Notes: a model not told the origin generated them from the letters alone. A stretch of 64,000 nucleotides of DNA from Cellvibrio sp. KY-GH-1 (GCF_008806975.1 NZ_CP031728.1:5497501-5561500); one strand, 5' to 3'; shown: positions 27,373 to 37,626, counted from the stretch's first letter. Translations and numbers: made by a program.

Positions 27373-29892
27373 TTAGAAAGTTTTCACAAATTCAATCAGC
27401 GCGCGTTTTTCCTCATCCGTGAGTGGCGTTTCATCGTCTTGCAAATACTGCGTGCCGAAGTAGTGACCTTTATCAACGACGAAATCCGGGCATTTGCTGA
27501 CTTCCAGTAATGGGCCTACAACTTTTGCATCAGAGAAAGCTTTTTCTGCTTGTTCGTTCGTGGGGTTTTCAGGAATATTTTTCAGTGCCTTTTTAACCTT
27601 CAACAGTAGTGGTAATACCTTGTCGTGTTGCTCCATATCAATGTTGGACAGGAGGTTTACCGGTGTACCTGCGGGGATTGGACCAATCTGTACACCATCA
27701 TCTCCAAATGCCCAGGGCGCAATACGGCTAAGCCAGCCTTCGAGCGGTTGCAAGAACTCAGGCAGGAAACCAGAAGGTACGCGTAAATAACTCGGCGCAG
27801 TAGTGCGATCGATGGTGCCGGGATGCGTTAGGCCATTTTTGGTGACCACGGTCATGTTGCCGCTACGCTTTTCTGGCCAGAGCAATTTTTCAATGGAATC
27901 GTCAAACGACTTCATGCGATCTTCCACTGTGCCTGTCCAATAAAAATCGCCCAATGCGTTGTTCACAAAGAAGGGGGCGGTTGACCAGACGCTGGTTAAG
28001 GACGCTGGGCGCGTGAAGCCGCGACCACCACCGGGGACTGTGAATTGTTTAACGCTAAAATCGTAGGGGTCTTGAATATTGATGGTGCCCACGGATGGCA
28101 AGTTTTTGTAAGACTCTGACGAGAAGTTATCCCAAATGTTGCCGCGAATTGCGTTGCTGGCTAATGGACTACACGCGTTAGTTTCAAGCAGCGTGACAGG
28201 TACGCGTAAATCAGTGGAGAGGAAATTGTTGTCGAGGAAGTCATCCTTCAACACAATTTCAGTCATCGCCGTTTTAAACTCGTCGGTCTTGGTCCATTTC
28301 CAGTAATCGTTCCAGCAGGTCAGATAATTCTTGTCGCCGGTAGCATTCACACAGCCTTGATCCGGGAAATGGCTAAAGGCTTTCTCCGGTAATTTGCTGG
28401 AGTGGCAGCGTGCGCAAGTTTTGGCAAAAACTTCTTTACCTTTCTGCAGCACGGCGGTGTCGCTGGTCAGGTAAGTTTGGCCCTGAGCGGCATCTTTCAG
28501 ATGATCGGGTGTCGATGCAGCGAGGAAGAACAATGCCAGGTTGGGTGTTTGATGTTCGTTAGCAACCCAGAAGCTGGAGTTTTTGCGTGCGACTTCAATT
28601 TCAAACGGAGTAATTTTCTTGCCACCGAGTAGTGGGCGGAAATGGGTGACCCATTCATCACTGAACAAACCGATATTGATGTACACACGATTAAGCGCAC
28701 CTAAAGCGCCTACTGAATCGGCACCATCTTTTAGTACGCGCGGAGTGAATACCGTGTCCGGCTCTTTGTAGAAATTATTCAGCGGGCTTTCTTTAGGTAC
28801 TTCCGGCAGTTGGTTGAACTGCTTGTTGTTCAGGCTTCCACCACCGAGCGTTTCTTTACCGAATTTAGTCGCCAGCTGAACACGCGCTCCCAAATTGTAA
28901 ATAGCATTCATGGTGCGCGGGTTGTTGATGTAGTCGCTCGAAATAAGCGAAGTGTCCAGCGCGCCTGGTCGGGAAGTGTGGAAGAGTTGTGATGGGAAGC
29001 TGGTTTTATCGGGTGCAAACATCAGAATACGATCAACCCAAAAATACTGTGCGCCCGGATTCGAGTTAAGGTTCGCCCAGGTCGGGTTCTCTGGATCTAA
29101 CGGTGGGTTAGTGGGGTTTGGTCCAACGTGGCAGAATCCGCACGACATACCTACGCGATAAGGGCGAATCAGTTTTTTATCCTGGTAATAAGACGGGTCA
29201 GTGTAGTAGCGCTCGGGATCCCACTTGGCTTTAGCTGCTTCATCGAAATCCGGGTTGGGGAAGAGGCGCAGGCCTACGATGCCAGTTGCATAACCATAAT
29301 AAGAGCCAACAGGTACGGTTTTACCTCGCGCACCGATTTCTATACCGGGATACTTTTGTTCATTTTCAAACGGATCTGCGGCGCAACTCGGGTCGCGCGT
29401 ATCCAGATACAGGCCGAACCGATCAGGATTGGGCTTGTCCCCTTTTTTGAAGCAGGGTTCGTTGACCACGCCAAGATACTGCCAGCGGTTATCGCGTGAA
29501 TAGCCGAGTGCGGGGTGGTTGGACACTGTCTTGAGTAGGTCGGAGTTGCCGACGCTGGCGCGACCGATTTCGTCCCACAAGGTATCGTTACCCGCGGTCC
29601 ACACTATCCAATTGTTGCGCCCTTCAGCGGCGGCTTTAACTGCCTGGGCTTCGGTGATTCCGGGTACATATGGGGTCAGGCGGCGGACAAGTTCAGCAGG
29701 GTTCTTAGTGATGCCGTAATCCATATCGGCGTAATAATCTTCGTCGGCAGCTTTAAGTGATTCAGGTGTTCTACCGACACATTTTGCCTCGTCGAGCACG
29801 TTGCCGGAACCTTTGCCACAGGGATGGTCAGAACAGGAGGTGAGAAGTAGGGCGCTGATAATTGGCACGGCCCAAATAGCGATTGATTTCAT
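27373..29892 (-). CDS. Large di-heme cytochrome c lipoprotein
   Basis: An 839-residue lipoprotein (lipobox LLTSC, Cys20). Two CXXCH heme c motifs are present: CGFCH at 251-255 and CARCH at 493-497. The rest has no domain I can name, although RPASLTSVWSTAPFFVNNALGD resembles the region around the second heme in large di-heme cytochromes. It should be exported, heme-loaded in the periplasm and attached to a membrane. It is the first gene of the minus-strand cluster and starts 12 bp before the GMC gene on the same transcript. Probable role: electron acceptor or relay for a partner dehydrogenase. Confidence 0.82.
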   Translation of the reverse strand: MKSIAIWAVPIISALLLTSCSDHPCGKGSGNVLDEAKCVGRTPESLKAADEDYYADMDYGITKNPAELVRRLTPYVPGITEAQAVKAAAEGRNNWIVWTAGNDTLWDEIGRASVGNSDLLKTVSNHPALGYSRDNRWQYLGVVNEPCFKKGDKPNPDRFGLYLDTRDPSCAADPFENEQKYPGIEIGARGKTVPVGSYYGYATGIVGLRLFPNPDFDEAAKAKWDPERYYTDPSYYQDKKLIRPYRVGMSCGFCHVGPNPTNPPLDPENPTWANLNSNPGAQYFWVDRILMFAPDKTSFPSQLFHTSRPGALDTSLISSDYINNPRTMNAIYNLGARVQLATKFGKETLGGGSLNNKQFNQLPEVPKESPLNNFYKEPDTVFTPRVLKDGADSVGALGALNRVYINIGLFSDEWVTHFRPLLGGKKITPFEIEVARKNSSFWVANEHQTPNLALFFLAASTPDHLKDAAQGQTYLTSDTAVLQKGKEVFAKTCARCHSSKLPEKAFSHFPDQGCVNATGDKNYLTCWNDYWKWTKTDEFKTAMTEIVLKDDFLDNNFLSTDLRVPVTLLETNACSPLASNAIRGNIWDNFSSESYKNLPSVGTINIQDPYDFSVKQFTVPGGGRGFTRPASLTSVWSTAPFFVNNALGDFYWTGTVEDRMKSFDDSIEKLLWPEKRSGNMTVVTKNGLTHPGTIDRTTAPSYLRVPSGFLPEFLQPLEGWLSRIAPWAFGDDGVQIGPIPAGTPVNLLSNIDMEQHDKVLPLLLKVKKALKNIPENPTNEQAEKAFSDAKVVGPLLEVSKCPDFVVDKGHYFGTQYLQDDETPLTDEEKRALIEFVKTF

Positions 29893-30036
29893 GAGGTTCG
29901 CTCCTTAAAAACTGCTACAGATACACGGGTGAGTGTTGTTATTAAATTAATAATGATGCTTGGGCTCTTCCTGAACCCGATATTTGTCAAATGAAGGACG
30001 ACATCGCAGTATCCTTGATCATATTTTGTAATATCC

Positions 30037-30052
30037 CCACCCATATGGGTGG
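30037..30052. promoter_or_regulatory. 16-bp perfect palindrome between divergent genes
   Basis: CCACCCATATGGGTGG is perfectly symmetric and lies about 145 bp upstream of the cytochrome gene and about 110 bp before the DTW gene. This size and symmetry suit a dimeric regulator's operator. The regulator is not evident in the window. Confidence 0.5.
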
Positions 30053-30160
30053 TGATTTTTGTTGATCGATTCGGTTTGCGTGGATTCTGCGCTGAAAGTC
30101 GTTTAAAGTCTTGTGTTAAGATGCTGGGCTTTCTCCTTGGTGAAAATAGTTCCTCGTCTT

Positions 30161-30895
30161 ATGTTGCCTGCTCGCCCTCTTAATCAGTTCCTAATCTTGC
30201 GCGATAAGCGTCTGGCGGAAGCGACGCGTGAATTTCTTGCGCGCGGTAAATCAGTTGTTCGGTGTAAAGACTGCGCCTTAGCCGCTTACGCCTGTATTTG
30301 TTCCTGGCGACCAACGCTTGAGTCACGTAGTGAATTTATTTTGCTAATGCATCGCGATGAAGTATTAAAGCCTACTAATACCGGGCGATTAATTGCCGAT
30401 CTTTTGCCGGCGCATACTCACGTTTTTTGTTGGAGTCGTACTGAACCGGATCCTGCACTATTGGGTTTGTTAAGCGACCCACAGCGGCGTTGCTTAATTG
30501 TTTTTCCGGAAGAAGCCAATGAAGCAGCGGCAAAATCACGCCAGCTGGTAGTTGAGCTGCCAGACGATGGCAAAATTAATACGTTTGTCTTACTGGATGG
30601 AACCTGGAAGCAGAGTGGCCGTATGTTTCATCTAAGCCGTTGGTTAGATGATTTCCCCTGCGTGGTATTACCTGAGGCAGATGGTCGCGGTTACGCGGTG
30701 CGCAAGTCTCATCAAGATAATTATCTTTCCACTGCTGAGGCTGCTGCGTTGTGTTTGCAATTAGCTAATGAGCAAATCATTGCTGAGGCGCTTGGGGATT
30801 ATTTTGAGGTGTTTAACTTACACTACCTTGCCACTCGCGCCTGTTTACCGCCGCAGAAGGGCGAGGTTCATGCCCGACTTGCGCAATTGCTCTAA
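30161..30895 (+). CDS. DTW-domain protein, probable tRNA-uridine aminocarboxypropyltransferase
   Basis: A 244-residue protein of the DTW family (TapT/YfiP type), which transfers the 3-amino-3-carboxypropyl group of SAM to uridine in tRNA (acp3U). The N-terminal Cys cluster VRCKDCALAAYACIC fits the zinc-like site. LMHRDEVLKPTNTGRL and the name-giving LLDGTWKQSGRM are present, as is RGYAVRKSHQDNYLSTAEA. The start is uncertain: ATG 30161 gives the usual short N-terminus, while an in-frame GTG at 30113 adds 16 residues. It is divergent from the cytochrome operon and followed by a gene-free stretch. Confidence 0.85.
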   Translation: MLPARPLNQFLILRDKRLAEATREFLARGKSVVRCKDCALAAYACICSWRPTLESRSEFILLMHRDEVLKPTNTGRLIADLLPAHTHVFCWSRTEPDPALLGLLSDPQRRCLIVFPEEANEAAAKSRQLVVELPDDGKINTFVLLDGTWKQSGRMFHLSRWLDDFPCVVLPEADGRGYAVRKSHQDNYLSTAEAAALCLQLANEQIIAEALGDYFEVFNLHYLATRACLPPQKGEVHARLAQLL

Positions 30896-30897
30896 GG

Positions 30898-31214
30898 TGT
30901 CAGCAATCGCTTCGAGGATTATGGTTTGGGTCTGCAAGTTATAAGCGGATCACCGCGGGAGCTAGTGGCCAATTTCCTACAAAATTAACCGAATTTTGCG
31001 ACTATCGTCGCAGTGGGCTTTCCTAGAAAATGGCTTCTAACAAGGAGGTCGTCAGGGAAGGTAGGTTGACCACGTAGGGTCAAGGGAAGCGCCTAATTTC
31101 TTTGCTTCACTCTGAGTTGAAAGTCATGCAAGAGGGAGACTGCCCGGTTGGTGTAGGATGCACCGAGGGCATATCAATAAAACGGGATTAACCGCGAGGT
31201 TGATCCCGTTTTTC
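30898..31214 (+). ncRNA. Gene-free structured region, possible Rsm/Csr-type sRNA
   Basis: About 315 bp without a credible ORF. Nine GGA motifs occur (for example near 30915, 31041, 31053, 31081, 31133, 31157). One, AGGAT at about 31155-31159, sits in the loop of a hairpin closed by GCCC/GGGC (31142-31170). GGA in loops is how CsrA/RsmA is bound by RsmY/Z/CsrB. TGTCAG-N6-CTTCGA at 30898-30915 loosely resembles the GacA box TGTAAG-N6-CTTACA. The region ends at a strong terminator. No known RNA family is matched by sequence, and the 5' end is unknown. Confidence 0.35.
31181..31213. terminator. Rho-independent terminator with GCGA tetraloop
   Basis: Stem AACGGGAT-T-AACC / GGTT-G-ATCCCGTT, GNRA loop GCGA, then TTTTTC on the plus strand; the minus strand also has TTTT. 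It can end both the plus-strand candidate RNA and the minus-strand DUF3530 gene. Confidence 0.85.
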
Positions 31215-31245
31215 TTTTGCGGTTGGAGTTTCGTCGGCAGATGGG

Positions 31246-32361
31246 TCAAGGAGATACGGTATTGTCGTTGGCCTCACCGCTACCTTTTACTTCGGTGCCA
31301 CTCGCGTGTCGTTGCATAAATCCGCGCACCCGCGCGGCGAGAAAGCTACGTGGGTCTGTTTCTACTATCTTTGGTTGATTATCCAGAGAAGCTTGCAGGT
31401 AACTGTTCAATTTCAGTCGCATCGCAGTTGCTTTGTGTAAATCGCGAGCTTTGATTTGCTCCAGGTCATCAGGGTTAAAAAAAACATCCAATACCGGTAA
31501 CTGTTTATTGCTGAAAATAGCCGCCAACTCGCTGGTTGTTAGCGGCTCCTGACTTTGCAAATTGGTGATTACCAATGCCTGAATTGGACCATCGATGGTA
31601 GCAGGGTCCCGGGTATTTTCTTTTATCTGTGACAGCAATTGAGTTAGTACTGGATTGGCCGAGCTGTTATCAACCAGCAATACCGCATTGAATTGCCCTT
31701 TTTTTTGCAGAAACTCAAAGGTTGCCGCGACATAGGCCTGAATTAATGTGTCGCGAGGAACTATGGATGACGCTGTGGAAGACGACTGTGTTGAGGGTTC
31801 ACTCGTTGTGACGGATGAGGCTGAAGTCGCCTCGGCGCTGACAGCTTCGGCGTTGGGCGGGACAGTTGCCGCTGTTGAACTGATGCTGGATGAGCTCGGG
31901 CGTTGTGGTACCGAAGCTGGATACTGACCAGGTAGGGTTACGGCGAGTGTTTCCCAGCCGTAGCGGGGTAGGTTGGCGCGCAGGTTTTCCAGTATCGGTG
32001 GCCAGCGTTGAGGGTCTTCTGCGGCATGAAACAGCACTAAAACTCCGCGTGTCCTTTTGGCTTCGGTGGGGCGATAGAATACCAATAACTTGCCATATTC
32101 CGTATCTAGCCACTGTGCCTGCTCGCCTGCTGCTTTAGCGATCAGGCTTTTGTCGCGTAGGGCGCGTGATTCGTAAAGGGGGGCTTCCGATGAGGCCGCG
32201 CTGGATTGTGCACTTGCACTGGCGGTGCTGGATTGAGCTTCAATTTCTGGTGGCTGCGCGTTTGTCACTGAGTGCAATAGAAGACCCAAGCACAAGCAAA
32301 GGCAATAGCTTGCGCAGTCATTAAGGCGTTTTGTCGGTGTGTGGGGCAGGATTGAGTGCAT
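31246..32361 (-). CDS. DUF3530-family alpha/beta-hydrolase-like exported protein
   Basis: A 371-residue protein with a long N-terminal signal or anchor (about residues 17-36, CASYCLCLCLGLLLHSVTNA cleaved near the end). GVLVLFHAAEDPQRWPPIL and YGWETLAVTLPGQYP are the recurring blocks of DUF3530, a hydrolase-like family. A Ser/Thr/Ala-rich, low-complexity insertion (about 150-195) follows. The nucleophile position appears degenerate (VLLVDNSSANPV), so catalytic activity is uncertain. It stands alone, divergent from rpe. Confidence 0.7.
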   Translation of the reverse strand: MHSILPHTPTKRLNDCASYCLCLCLGLLLHSVTNAQPPEIEAQSSTASASAQSSAASSEAPLYESRALRDKSLIAKAAGEQAQWLDTEYGKLLVFYRPTEAKRTRGVLVLFHAAEDPQRWPPILENLRANLPRYGWETLAVTLPGQYPASVPQRPSSSSISSTAATVPPNAEAVSAEATSASSVTTSEPSTQSSSTASSIVPRDTLIQAYVAATFEFLQKKGQFNAVLLVDNSSANPVLTQLLSQIKENTRDPATIDGPIQALVITNLQSQEPLTTSELAAIFSNKQLPVLDVFFNPDDLEQIKARDLHKATAMRLKLNSYLQASLDNQPKIVETDPRSFLAARVRGFMQRHASGTEVKGSGEANDNTVSP

Positions 32362-32487
32362 TCTCGTATCTTATCGGGTTTTGGTTATAAGCCGTATCAC
32401 GTAAAATGATCAGATAAATGACGCTACAGCACAATCAACCAGCGCCAGCTACTACAAATATCGGGACATTCACAAAGAACTTTAACT

Positions 32488-33171
32488 ATGCAGACATTTA
32501 AGCGCGATTACAAAATTGCACCCTCCATTCTCTCGGCCGATTTTGCACGACTGGGGGCGGAGGTTGATGCGGTGTTGGCGGCGGGGGCGGATATCATCCA
32601 CTTCGATGTAATGGACAACCACTATGTGCCCAATTTAACGCTCGGGCCTATGGTGTGCAAGGCGCTGCGCAATTATGGCGTTACTGCTCCTATGGACGTG
32701 CACCTGATGGTTGAGCCAGTCGATGACCTGATTGTCCAGTTTGCCGATGCGGGGGCGACCTATATTACCTTCCATCCTGAGGCCACTCGCCATCTGGATC
32801 GATCGCTACAACTCATCAAAGATAAAGGCTGTAAGGCGGGACTAGTCCTTAATCCGGCCGCGTCGCTTGAACAGATTAAATATGTCATGGATAAGCTGGA
32901 TATGATCCTGTTGATGTCGGTAAATCCGGGCTTCGGCGGGCAAAAGTTTATTCCTTATGTGCTGGACAAATTGCGCGAGACACGCGCACTGATTGATACC
33001 AGTGGCTTGCCAATTCGACTGGAGGTAGATGGTGGTGTTGGTGTAGGGAATATTCGTGCGGTCGCTGAAGCAGGAGCGGACACCTTCGTGGCGGGCTCTG
33101 CTATCTTCAACGCCCCGGATTATCAGGCAGTAATTACCGAGATGAGAGCGCAATTAGCACTGGTCGAATAA
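32488..33171 (+). CDS. rpe: Ribulose-phosphate 3-epimerase
   Basis: Rpe interconverts ribulose 5-phosphate and xylulose 5-phosphate in the pentose phosphate pathway. The 227-residue TIM barrel has the metal ligands in [12 protein letters not shown] (His and Asp), DVHLMV, and EVDGGVG, and the phosphate-binding [24 protein letters not shown] is the flexible loop. Length matches the family. In many relatives gph follows rpe before trpE; here gph is missing from the interval and trpE comes next after 322 bp. Confidence 0.96.
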   Translation: MQTFKRDYKIAPSILSADFARLGAEVDAVLAAGADIIHFDVMDNHYVPNLTLGPMVCKALRNYGVTAPMDVHLMVEPVDDLIVQFADAGATYITFHPEATRHLDRSLQLIKDKGCKAGLVLNPAASLEQIKYVMDKLDMILLMSVNPGFGGQKFIPYVLDKLRETRALIDTSGLPIRLEVDGGVGVGNIRAVAEAGADTFVAGSAIFNAPDYQAVITEMRAQLALVE

Positions 33172-33329
33172 GCCGCGTTATAGGCCGAATTGAGGGTAGG
33201 CAGTGGCTGAATAATTCAGTACACTGGCCCTCAGTTCAAACAGGAAAACTCCTCGTGATACACGCAACTTTCACCACTACAGAGTGCGCTACCCTCCTCG
33301 TCGCCCGATGGCGTCGCTAGTTCCTATTG

Positions 33330-33361
33330 CTTTGCAAGCGCCGCATGGCGGCTGTGCAAAG
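33330..33361 (+). promoter_or_regulatory. Strong hairpin in the trpE leader
   Basis: CTTTGCA pairs with TGCAAAG, and inside them GCCGC pairs with GCGGC across an ATG loop. It lies about 130 bp before trpE. No T-run follows, so it is not an ordinary terminator. No Trp-rich leader peptide exists in 33172-33493: a 43-codon frame at 33308-33436 has no Trp. Confidence 0.4.
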
Positions 33362-33493
33362 TCCGCCCTTTCTCTGTTGCGCTATGGATTTTTAGTTAGC
33401 CGTGTAAGCAACGAGAGCCTGAACCCATTTCAATAAATATGAAACAGCTTGCCACCGTTCATAAGCATGACGGGCGAGCTCAAAGGTAATGCC

Positions 33494-34987
33494 ATGAATT
33501 CCGAACAATTTGTCGAGTTAGCCGCACAAGGCTACAACCGTATTCCGGTCATGCGTGAAGTGTTGGCCGATCTGGATACTCCTTTATCCTCCTACTTGAA
33601 GCTGGCTGCAGGCCCTTACTCGTATTTGTTTGAATCTGTGCAAGGAGGTGAAAAGTGGGGGCGTTACTCCATGATCGGTTTACCAGCGCGCACGGTGTTA
33701 AAAGCCGTTGGTGAAACCGTGACTGTCGAGCGCGATGGTGAAGTGGTAGAAACTCACCAGTGTGCTGATGCCTTGGCATTTGTCGAGGAGTTTAAAGATC
33801 GCTACCGCGCACCAGAGTTGCCCGGATTGCCGCGTTTTACGGGTGGTCTCGTCGGGTATTTTGGTTACGATTGCGTGCGTTATGTTGAGCCACATTTAAA
33901 AGCCAGTACACCCAAAGATGTAATTGGCACACCGGACATATTGCTGAGTGTTTCCGATGAAGTACTGGTGTTCGACAATCTTGCCGGAAAATTAATTTTT
34001 GTGATTCACGCCAATCCGGAAATTGAAAATGCTTTTGCCAAGGCCACTGCGCGCCTGGACGAGCTGGAGAAAAAGCTGCGTGGCGAAACGCCTGCCACAC
34101 CGAGTCTTTCCCTGGGCAATAACGCCAACAGCGAACCTTTATTTACGTCCAATTGTGGTGAAGAAAATTTTCATCGCTATGTGGATAAAATCAAAGAGTA
34201 CATTCTCGCGGGCGATACTATGCAAGTAGTCGTTGCGCAGCGGATGTCGATAGATTTTAGCGGCGAACCTATTAATCTGTATCGCGCGCTGCGCAATTTG
34301 AACCCATCGCCTTATATGTATTTTATGGATCTGGACGATCATCATGTGGTTGGCTCCAGCCCGGAAATTCTTGCGCGACTGGAAGATGGTGAAGTCACTG
34401 TACGTCCTATTGCCGGAACTCGTCGCCGTGGCCGCACACCAGAAGAAGATAAAGCGTTGGAAATTGAATTGGTGAATGATCCCAAGGAAATTGCCGAGCA
34501 TTTAATGCTGATTGACTTGGGGCGCAATGATGTAGGTCGCGTTGCCAAAGTGGGCAGTGTAAAACTCACCGATAAAATGGTGGTAGAGCGCTACTCTCAC
34601 GTGATGCATATCACCTCAAATGTTACGGGAAAATTAAATGATGGCTTGCGGGCAATGGACGTATTGCGAGCTGCATTGCCGGCAGGAACTTTGAGTGGCG
34701 CTCCGAAAATTCGCGCCATGGAAATTATCGACGAATTGGAAAGTGAAAAGCGCGGCATTTATGGCGGTGCAGTGGGCTACATTTCCTGGAATGGCAATAT
34801 GGATACCGCAATTGCCATTCGCACGGCGGTGATCAAAAACGGCAAGCTTTATGTGCAAGCGGGTGCTGGTGTAGTCGCAGACTCTATTCCTGCATTAGAG
34901 TGGAAAGAAACCATGAACAAAGCGCGTGCGATTTTTAAAGCAGTTGATATGGTTGGTGAAGCAGCTGTTAAAGGTGGTGCAAAATGA
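33494..34987 (+). CDS. trpE: Anthranilate synthase component I
   Basis: TrpE converts chorismate to anthranilate with ammonia supplied by TrpG. The 497-residue protein has the N-terminal regulatory region ([20 protein letters not shown], corresponding to the Trp-binding LLES site) and the C-terminal chorismate-binding core with [44 protein letters not shown] and AGAGVVADS. The ATG at 33494 follows AAAGGT; an upstream in-frame ATG at 33449 is less likely. It overlaps trpG by 4 bp (ATGA), indicating coupled translation of the two subunits. Confidence 0.96.
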   Translation: MNSEQFVELAAQGYNRIPVMREVLADLDTPLSSYLKLAAGPYSYLFESVQGGEKWGRYSMIGLPARTVLKAVGETVTVERDGEVVETHQCADALAFVEEFKDRYRAPELPGLPRFTGGLVGYFGYDCVRYVEPHLKASTPKDVIGTPDILLSVSDEVLVFDNLAGKLIFVIHANPEIENAFAKATARLDELEKKLRGETPATPSLSLGNNANSEPLFTSNCGEENFHRYVDKIKEYILAGDTMQVVVAQRMSIDFSGEPINLYRALRNLNPSPYMYFMDLDDHHVVGSSPEILARLEDGEVTVRPIAGTRRRGRTPEEDKALEIELVNDPKEIAEHLMLIDLGRNDVGRVAKVGSVKLTDKMVVERYSHVMHITSNVTGKLNDGLRAMDVLRAALPAGTLSGAPKIRAMEIIDELESEKRGIYGGAVGYISWNGNMDTAIAIRTAVIKNGKLYVQAGAGVVADSIPALEWKETMNKARAIFKAVDMVGEAAVKGGAK

Positions 34988-35565
34988 TTTTAATGATTGA
35001 TAACTACGACTCCTTTACCTACAACCTGGTGCAATATTTTGGCGAGTTGGGCGCGGACATGAAAGTGGTGCGCAACGATGAAATTACCGTTGAGGAAATT
35101 GCGGCGCTCGCACCGGAAAAAATCGTAATTTCCCCCGGGCCATGCACACCGAACGAAGCGGGCGTATCTATTGAAACGCTTAAGACCTTTGCCGGTAAAA
35201 TTCCTTTGCTCGGTGTGTGCCTTGGGCATCAAAGCATTGGTCAGGCGTTTGGCGGCAAAGTTATTCGTGCCCCGTTTGTGATGCATGGCAAAACATCGCC
35301 TGTGTATCACAACAATACCGGTGTTTTTAAAGGGTTAAAAAATCCGTTTCAAGCAACACGCTATCACTCGTTGGTGATTGAAAAGGAATCCATCCCCGAT
35401 TGTTTGGAAATTACTGCCTGGACACAAAATGAAGATGGCAGCATGGGGGAGATTATGGGCGTAAAGCACAAAACCCTCGCCGTAGAGGGAGTGCAGTTTC
35501 ACCCTGAATCTATTTTGACTGAACACGGTCATGACATGTTGCGCAACTTCTTAACGGCTTACTAG
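34984..35565 (+). CDS. trpG: Anthranilate synthase component II (glutamine amidotransferase)
   Basis: A 193-residue class I glutamine amidotransferase that provides ammonia to TrpE. The triad is visible: Cys in [17 protein letters not shown], and His and Glu in QFHPESIL. The N-terminal [16 protein letters not shown] and [12 protein letters not shown] are family blocks. It overlaps trpE by 4 bp. A 109-bp gap with a weak hairpin (CCGGT/ACCGG) separates it from trpD. As it stands next to trpE, it likely serves tryptophan and possibly folate synthesis. Confidence 0.96.
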   Translation: MILMIDNYDSFTYNLVQYFGELGADMKVVRNDEITVEEIAALAPEKIVISPGPCTPNEAGVSIETLKTFAGKIPLLGVCLGHQSIGQAFGGKVIRAPFVMHGKTSPVYHNNTGVFKGLKNPFQATRYHSLVIEKESIPDCLEITAWTQNEDGSMGEIMGVKHKTLAVEGVQFHPESILTEHGHDMLRNFLTAY

Positions 35566-35674
35566 TTCCATCTTGTAAAAAAGAAACAGCCTATAAACTT
35601 TAGAATCAACCTGACATAAAACTCTAGAGACCGGTTCCTGGACCGGACAAAACTAACAAAAAAGGTAACAGGCA

Positions 35675-36706
35675 ATGGACATTAAACAAGCGCTTACAAA
35701 ACTGGTGGCTCGGATTGATTTGAGTACCGAAGAAATGATTTCTGTCATGCGTGTTGTGATGACGGGCGGTGCGACGCCGGCACAAATTGGTGGTTTTTTG
35801 GTGGCGCTGCGTATGAAAGGGGAGACTCTGGATGAAATTACCGGCGCAGCAATGGTAATGCGTGAACTGGCGACGCCGGTAGCTATCGATGTTGACTATT
35901 TGGTTGATACTTGCGGAACCGGTGGTGATGGCGCCAATTTATTTAACGTATCAACTGCCAGTGCGTTTGTGGTTGCGGCGGCCGGTGGTCGTGTGGCCAA
36001 GCATGGTAACCGTTCGGTTTCAAGTTCTACTGGCAGCGCAGACGTGTTGGAAGCGGCAGGCATCAAACTGGATATTACAGCGGAGCAGGTTGCTCGCTGT
36101 GTAAAAGAAATCGGTGTCGGCTTTATGTTTGCACCGGCGCATCACAGCGCCATGCGTCATGCGATTGGCCCGCGTAAAGAGCTGGGTATGCGCACCATTT
36201 TTAATATGCTTGGTCCTATGACTAATCCTGCTAACGTAAAACGCCAGGTAATTGGTGTGTTTAATGGGGAACTCTGCAAGCCTATGGCGGAAGTGCTAAG
36301 TCGTTTAGGCAGTGAACATGTAATGGTTGTTCATGCTAAAGATGGCTTGGATGAAATTAGCTTGGCCACTGAAACCAAAGTTGCTGAGTTAAAACATGGT
36401 GAAATTCGCGAGTACATTATCAAACCAGAAGATTTTGGTATGCAATCCAAAAGTCTCATTGGTTTAAGTGTTAGCAATGCGGAAGATTCGCTGTTGTTAA
36501 TACGAGATGCATTAGGTAATCGCCGTGGACAATATGCTGAAAAAGCCGCTGATATTATTGCGCTTAACGCTGGTGCTGCCATCTACGTAAGTGGTGTAGC
36601 ATCCAGCCTGTCCGATGGTGTTGAAATGGCTCGTGATGCAATCGGTAGTAGTCTTGCGGGTGAAAAAATTCGCGAGCTTGCGGCATTCACACAATATCTA
36701 GAATGA
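35675..36706 (+). CDS. trpD: Anthranilate phosphoribosyltransferase
   Basis: TrpD couples anthranilate to PRPP. The 343-residue protein has the PRPP loop [19 protein letters not shown] and the [18 protein letters not shown] segment that binds PRPP and Mg, with an N-terminal helical domain ([25 protein letters not shown]). Length is normal. AAGGTAACAGGC precedes the ATG. It is followed by trpC after 46 bp. Order trpG-trpD-trpC-crp matches Pseudomonas aeruginosa. Confidence 0.96.
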   Translation: MDIKQALTKLVARIDLSTEEMISVMRVVMTGGATPAQIGGFLVALRMKGETLDEITGAAMVMRELATPVAIDVDYLVDTCGTGGDGANLFNVSTASAFVVAAAGGRVAKHGNRSVSSSTGSADVLEAAGIKLDITAEQVARCVKEIGVGFMFAPAHHSAMRHAIGPRKELGMRTIFNMLGPMTNPANVKRQVIGVFNGELCKPMAEVLSRLGSEHVMVVHAKDGLDEISLATETKVAELKHGEIREYIIKPEDFGMQSKSLIGLSVSNAEDSLLLIRDALGNRRGQYAEKAADIIALNAGAAIYVSGVASSLSDGVEMARDAIGSSLAGEKIRELAAFTQYLE

Positions 36707-36752
36707 TTAGTGTTAAAACATTGAACTTAATTTAGGTTATTTGGGAAACTCC

Positions 36753-37550
36753 ATGTCTGATACACCAACCGTATTGCGCAAAATAATTGCGCGCAAATGG
36801 GAAGAAATCGCCGAGCGCAAATCCCGTGTTTCACTGGATGAACTAAAAAAGCGTGCAGCAGCACAGGCAACTGCGCGCGGCTTTGTAAGCGCAATTGAAA
36901 ATAAGTTGGCGCAGGGTAAGGCCGGCGTAATTGCTGAAATAAAAAAAGCATCGCCAAGCAAGGGCGTTATTCGCGAACATTTTGTACCCGATGAAATTGC
37001 GCGTTCATACGAGCAGGGCGGAGCTGCGTGTTTGTCGATATTGACGGATGTAGATTTTTTCCAGGGCGCTGATACGTATTTACAGCAAGCACGCGCCGCT
37101 GTAAATCTGCCTGTGATTCGTAAGGATTTTCTGGTTGACCAGTACCACATCTATGAGGCGCGTGCACTGGGTGCGGATTGTGTATTGCTGATTGTTTCGG
37201 CGTTGGAAACAGCCAAGTTAAAAGAGTTGAATGCATTAGCTCACGACTTGGGTCTGGATGTGTTAGTGGAGGTTCACGATGAGCGTGAGTTAGATATCGC
37301 GCTCGAACTACCAAACAAGCTAATCGGTATCAACAACCGCAACTTACATACCTTCGATGTAACCTTGGAGACAACCTATAAGTTGCTGGATAAAATCGGT
37401 GGTGATCGTATTGTTGTGACTGAGAGCGGTATTCTCGCGCCTGCCGATGTGAAAGCCATGCGCGATAAAAACGTGCATGCGTTTTTGGTTGGCGAAGCAT
37501 TCATGCGGGCAGAAGATCCTGGCCAGGCACTGGCAAATTTTTTCTCCTGA
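36753..37550 (+). CDS. trpC: Indole-3-glycerol phosphate synthase
   Basis: TrpC closes the indole ring in tryptophan synthesis. The 265-residue TIM barrel has [17 protein letters not shown] (catalytic Lys), [16 protein letters not shown] (catalytic Lys and substrate site), [11 protein letters not shown] and VVTESGI. It is monofunctional: no TrpF domain is fused. The ATG at 36753 is used; a TTG at 36741 is in frame. It is the last trp gene here and is followed by a terminator. trpA, trpB and trpF are not in the window. Confidence 0.96.
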   Translation: MSDTPTVLRKIIARKWEEIAERKSRVSLDELKKRAAAQATARGFVSAIENKLAQGKAGVIAEIKKASPSKGVIREHFVPDEIARSYEQGGAACLSILTDVDFFQGADTYLQQARAAVNLPVIRKDFLVDQYHIYEARALGADCVLLIVSALETAKLKELNALAHDLGLDVLVEVHDERELDIALELPNKLIGINNRNLHTFDVTLETTYKLLDKIGGDRIVVTESGILAPADVKAMRDKNVHAFLVGEAFMRAEDPGQALANFFS

Positions 37551-37563
37551 GTGATGCGTCGAT

Positions 37564-37597
37564 AAAAAGAAAGCCCGCAATAGCGGGCTTTCTTTTT
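37564..37597. terminator. Bidirectional terminator between trpC and crp
   Basis: Stem GAAAGCCCGC / GCGGGCTTTC with loop AATA, flanked by A-run and T-run. It separates two convergent genes. Confidence 0.88.
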
Positions 37598-37626
37598 ATC
37601 GGTTAAGCGTTTGTCTAAATCGATGA

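Noticed and set aside
30898..31214. 6S RNA, tmRNA, RNase P RNA or SRP RNA
   Set aside because: None of the conserved cores I know of those RNAs is present.
33308..33436. 43-codon frame as a Trp leader peptide
   Set aside because: It has no Trp codons, no SD, and no terminator follows; kept only as part of a leader-structure note.
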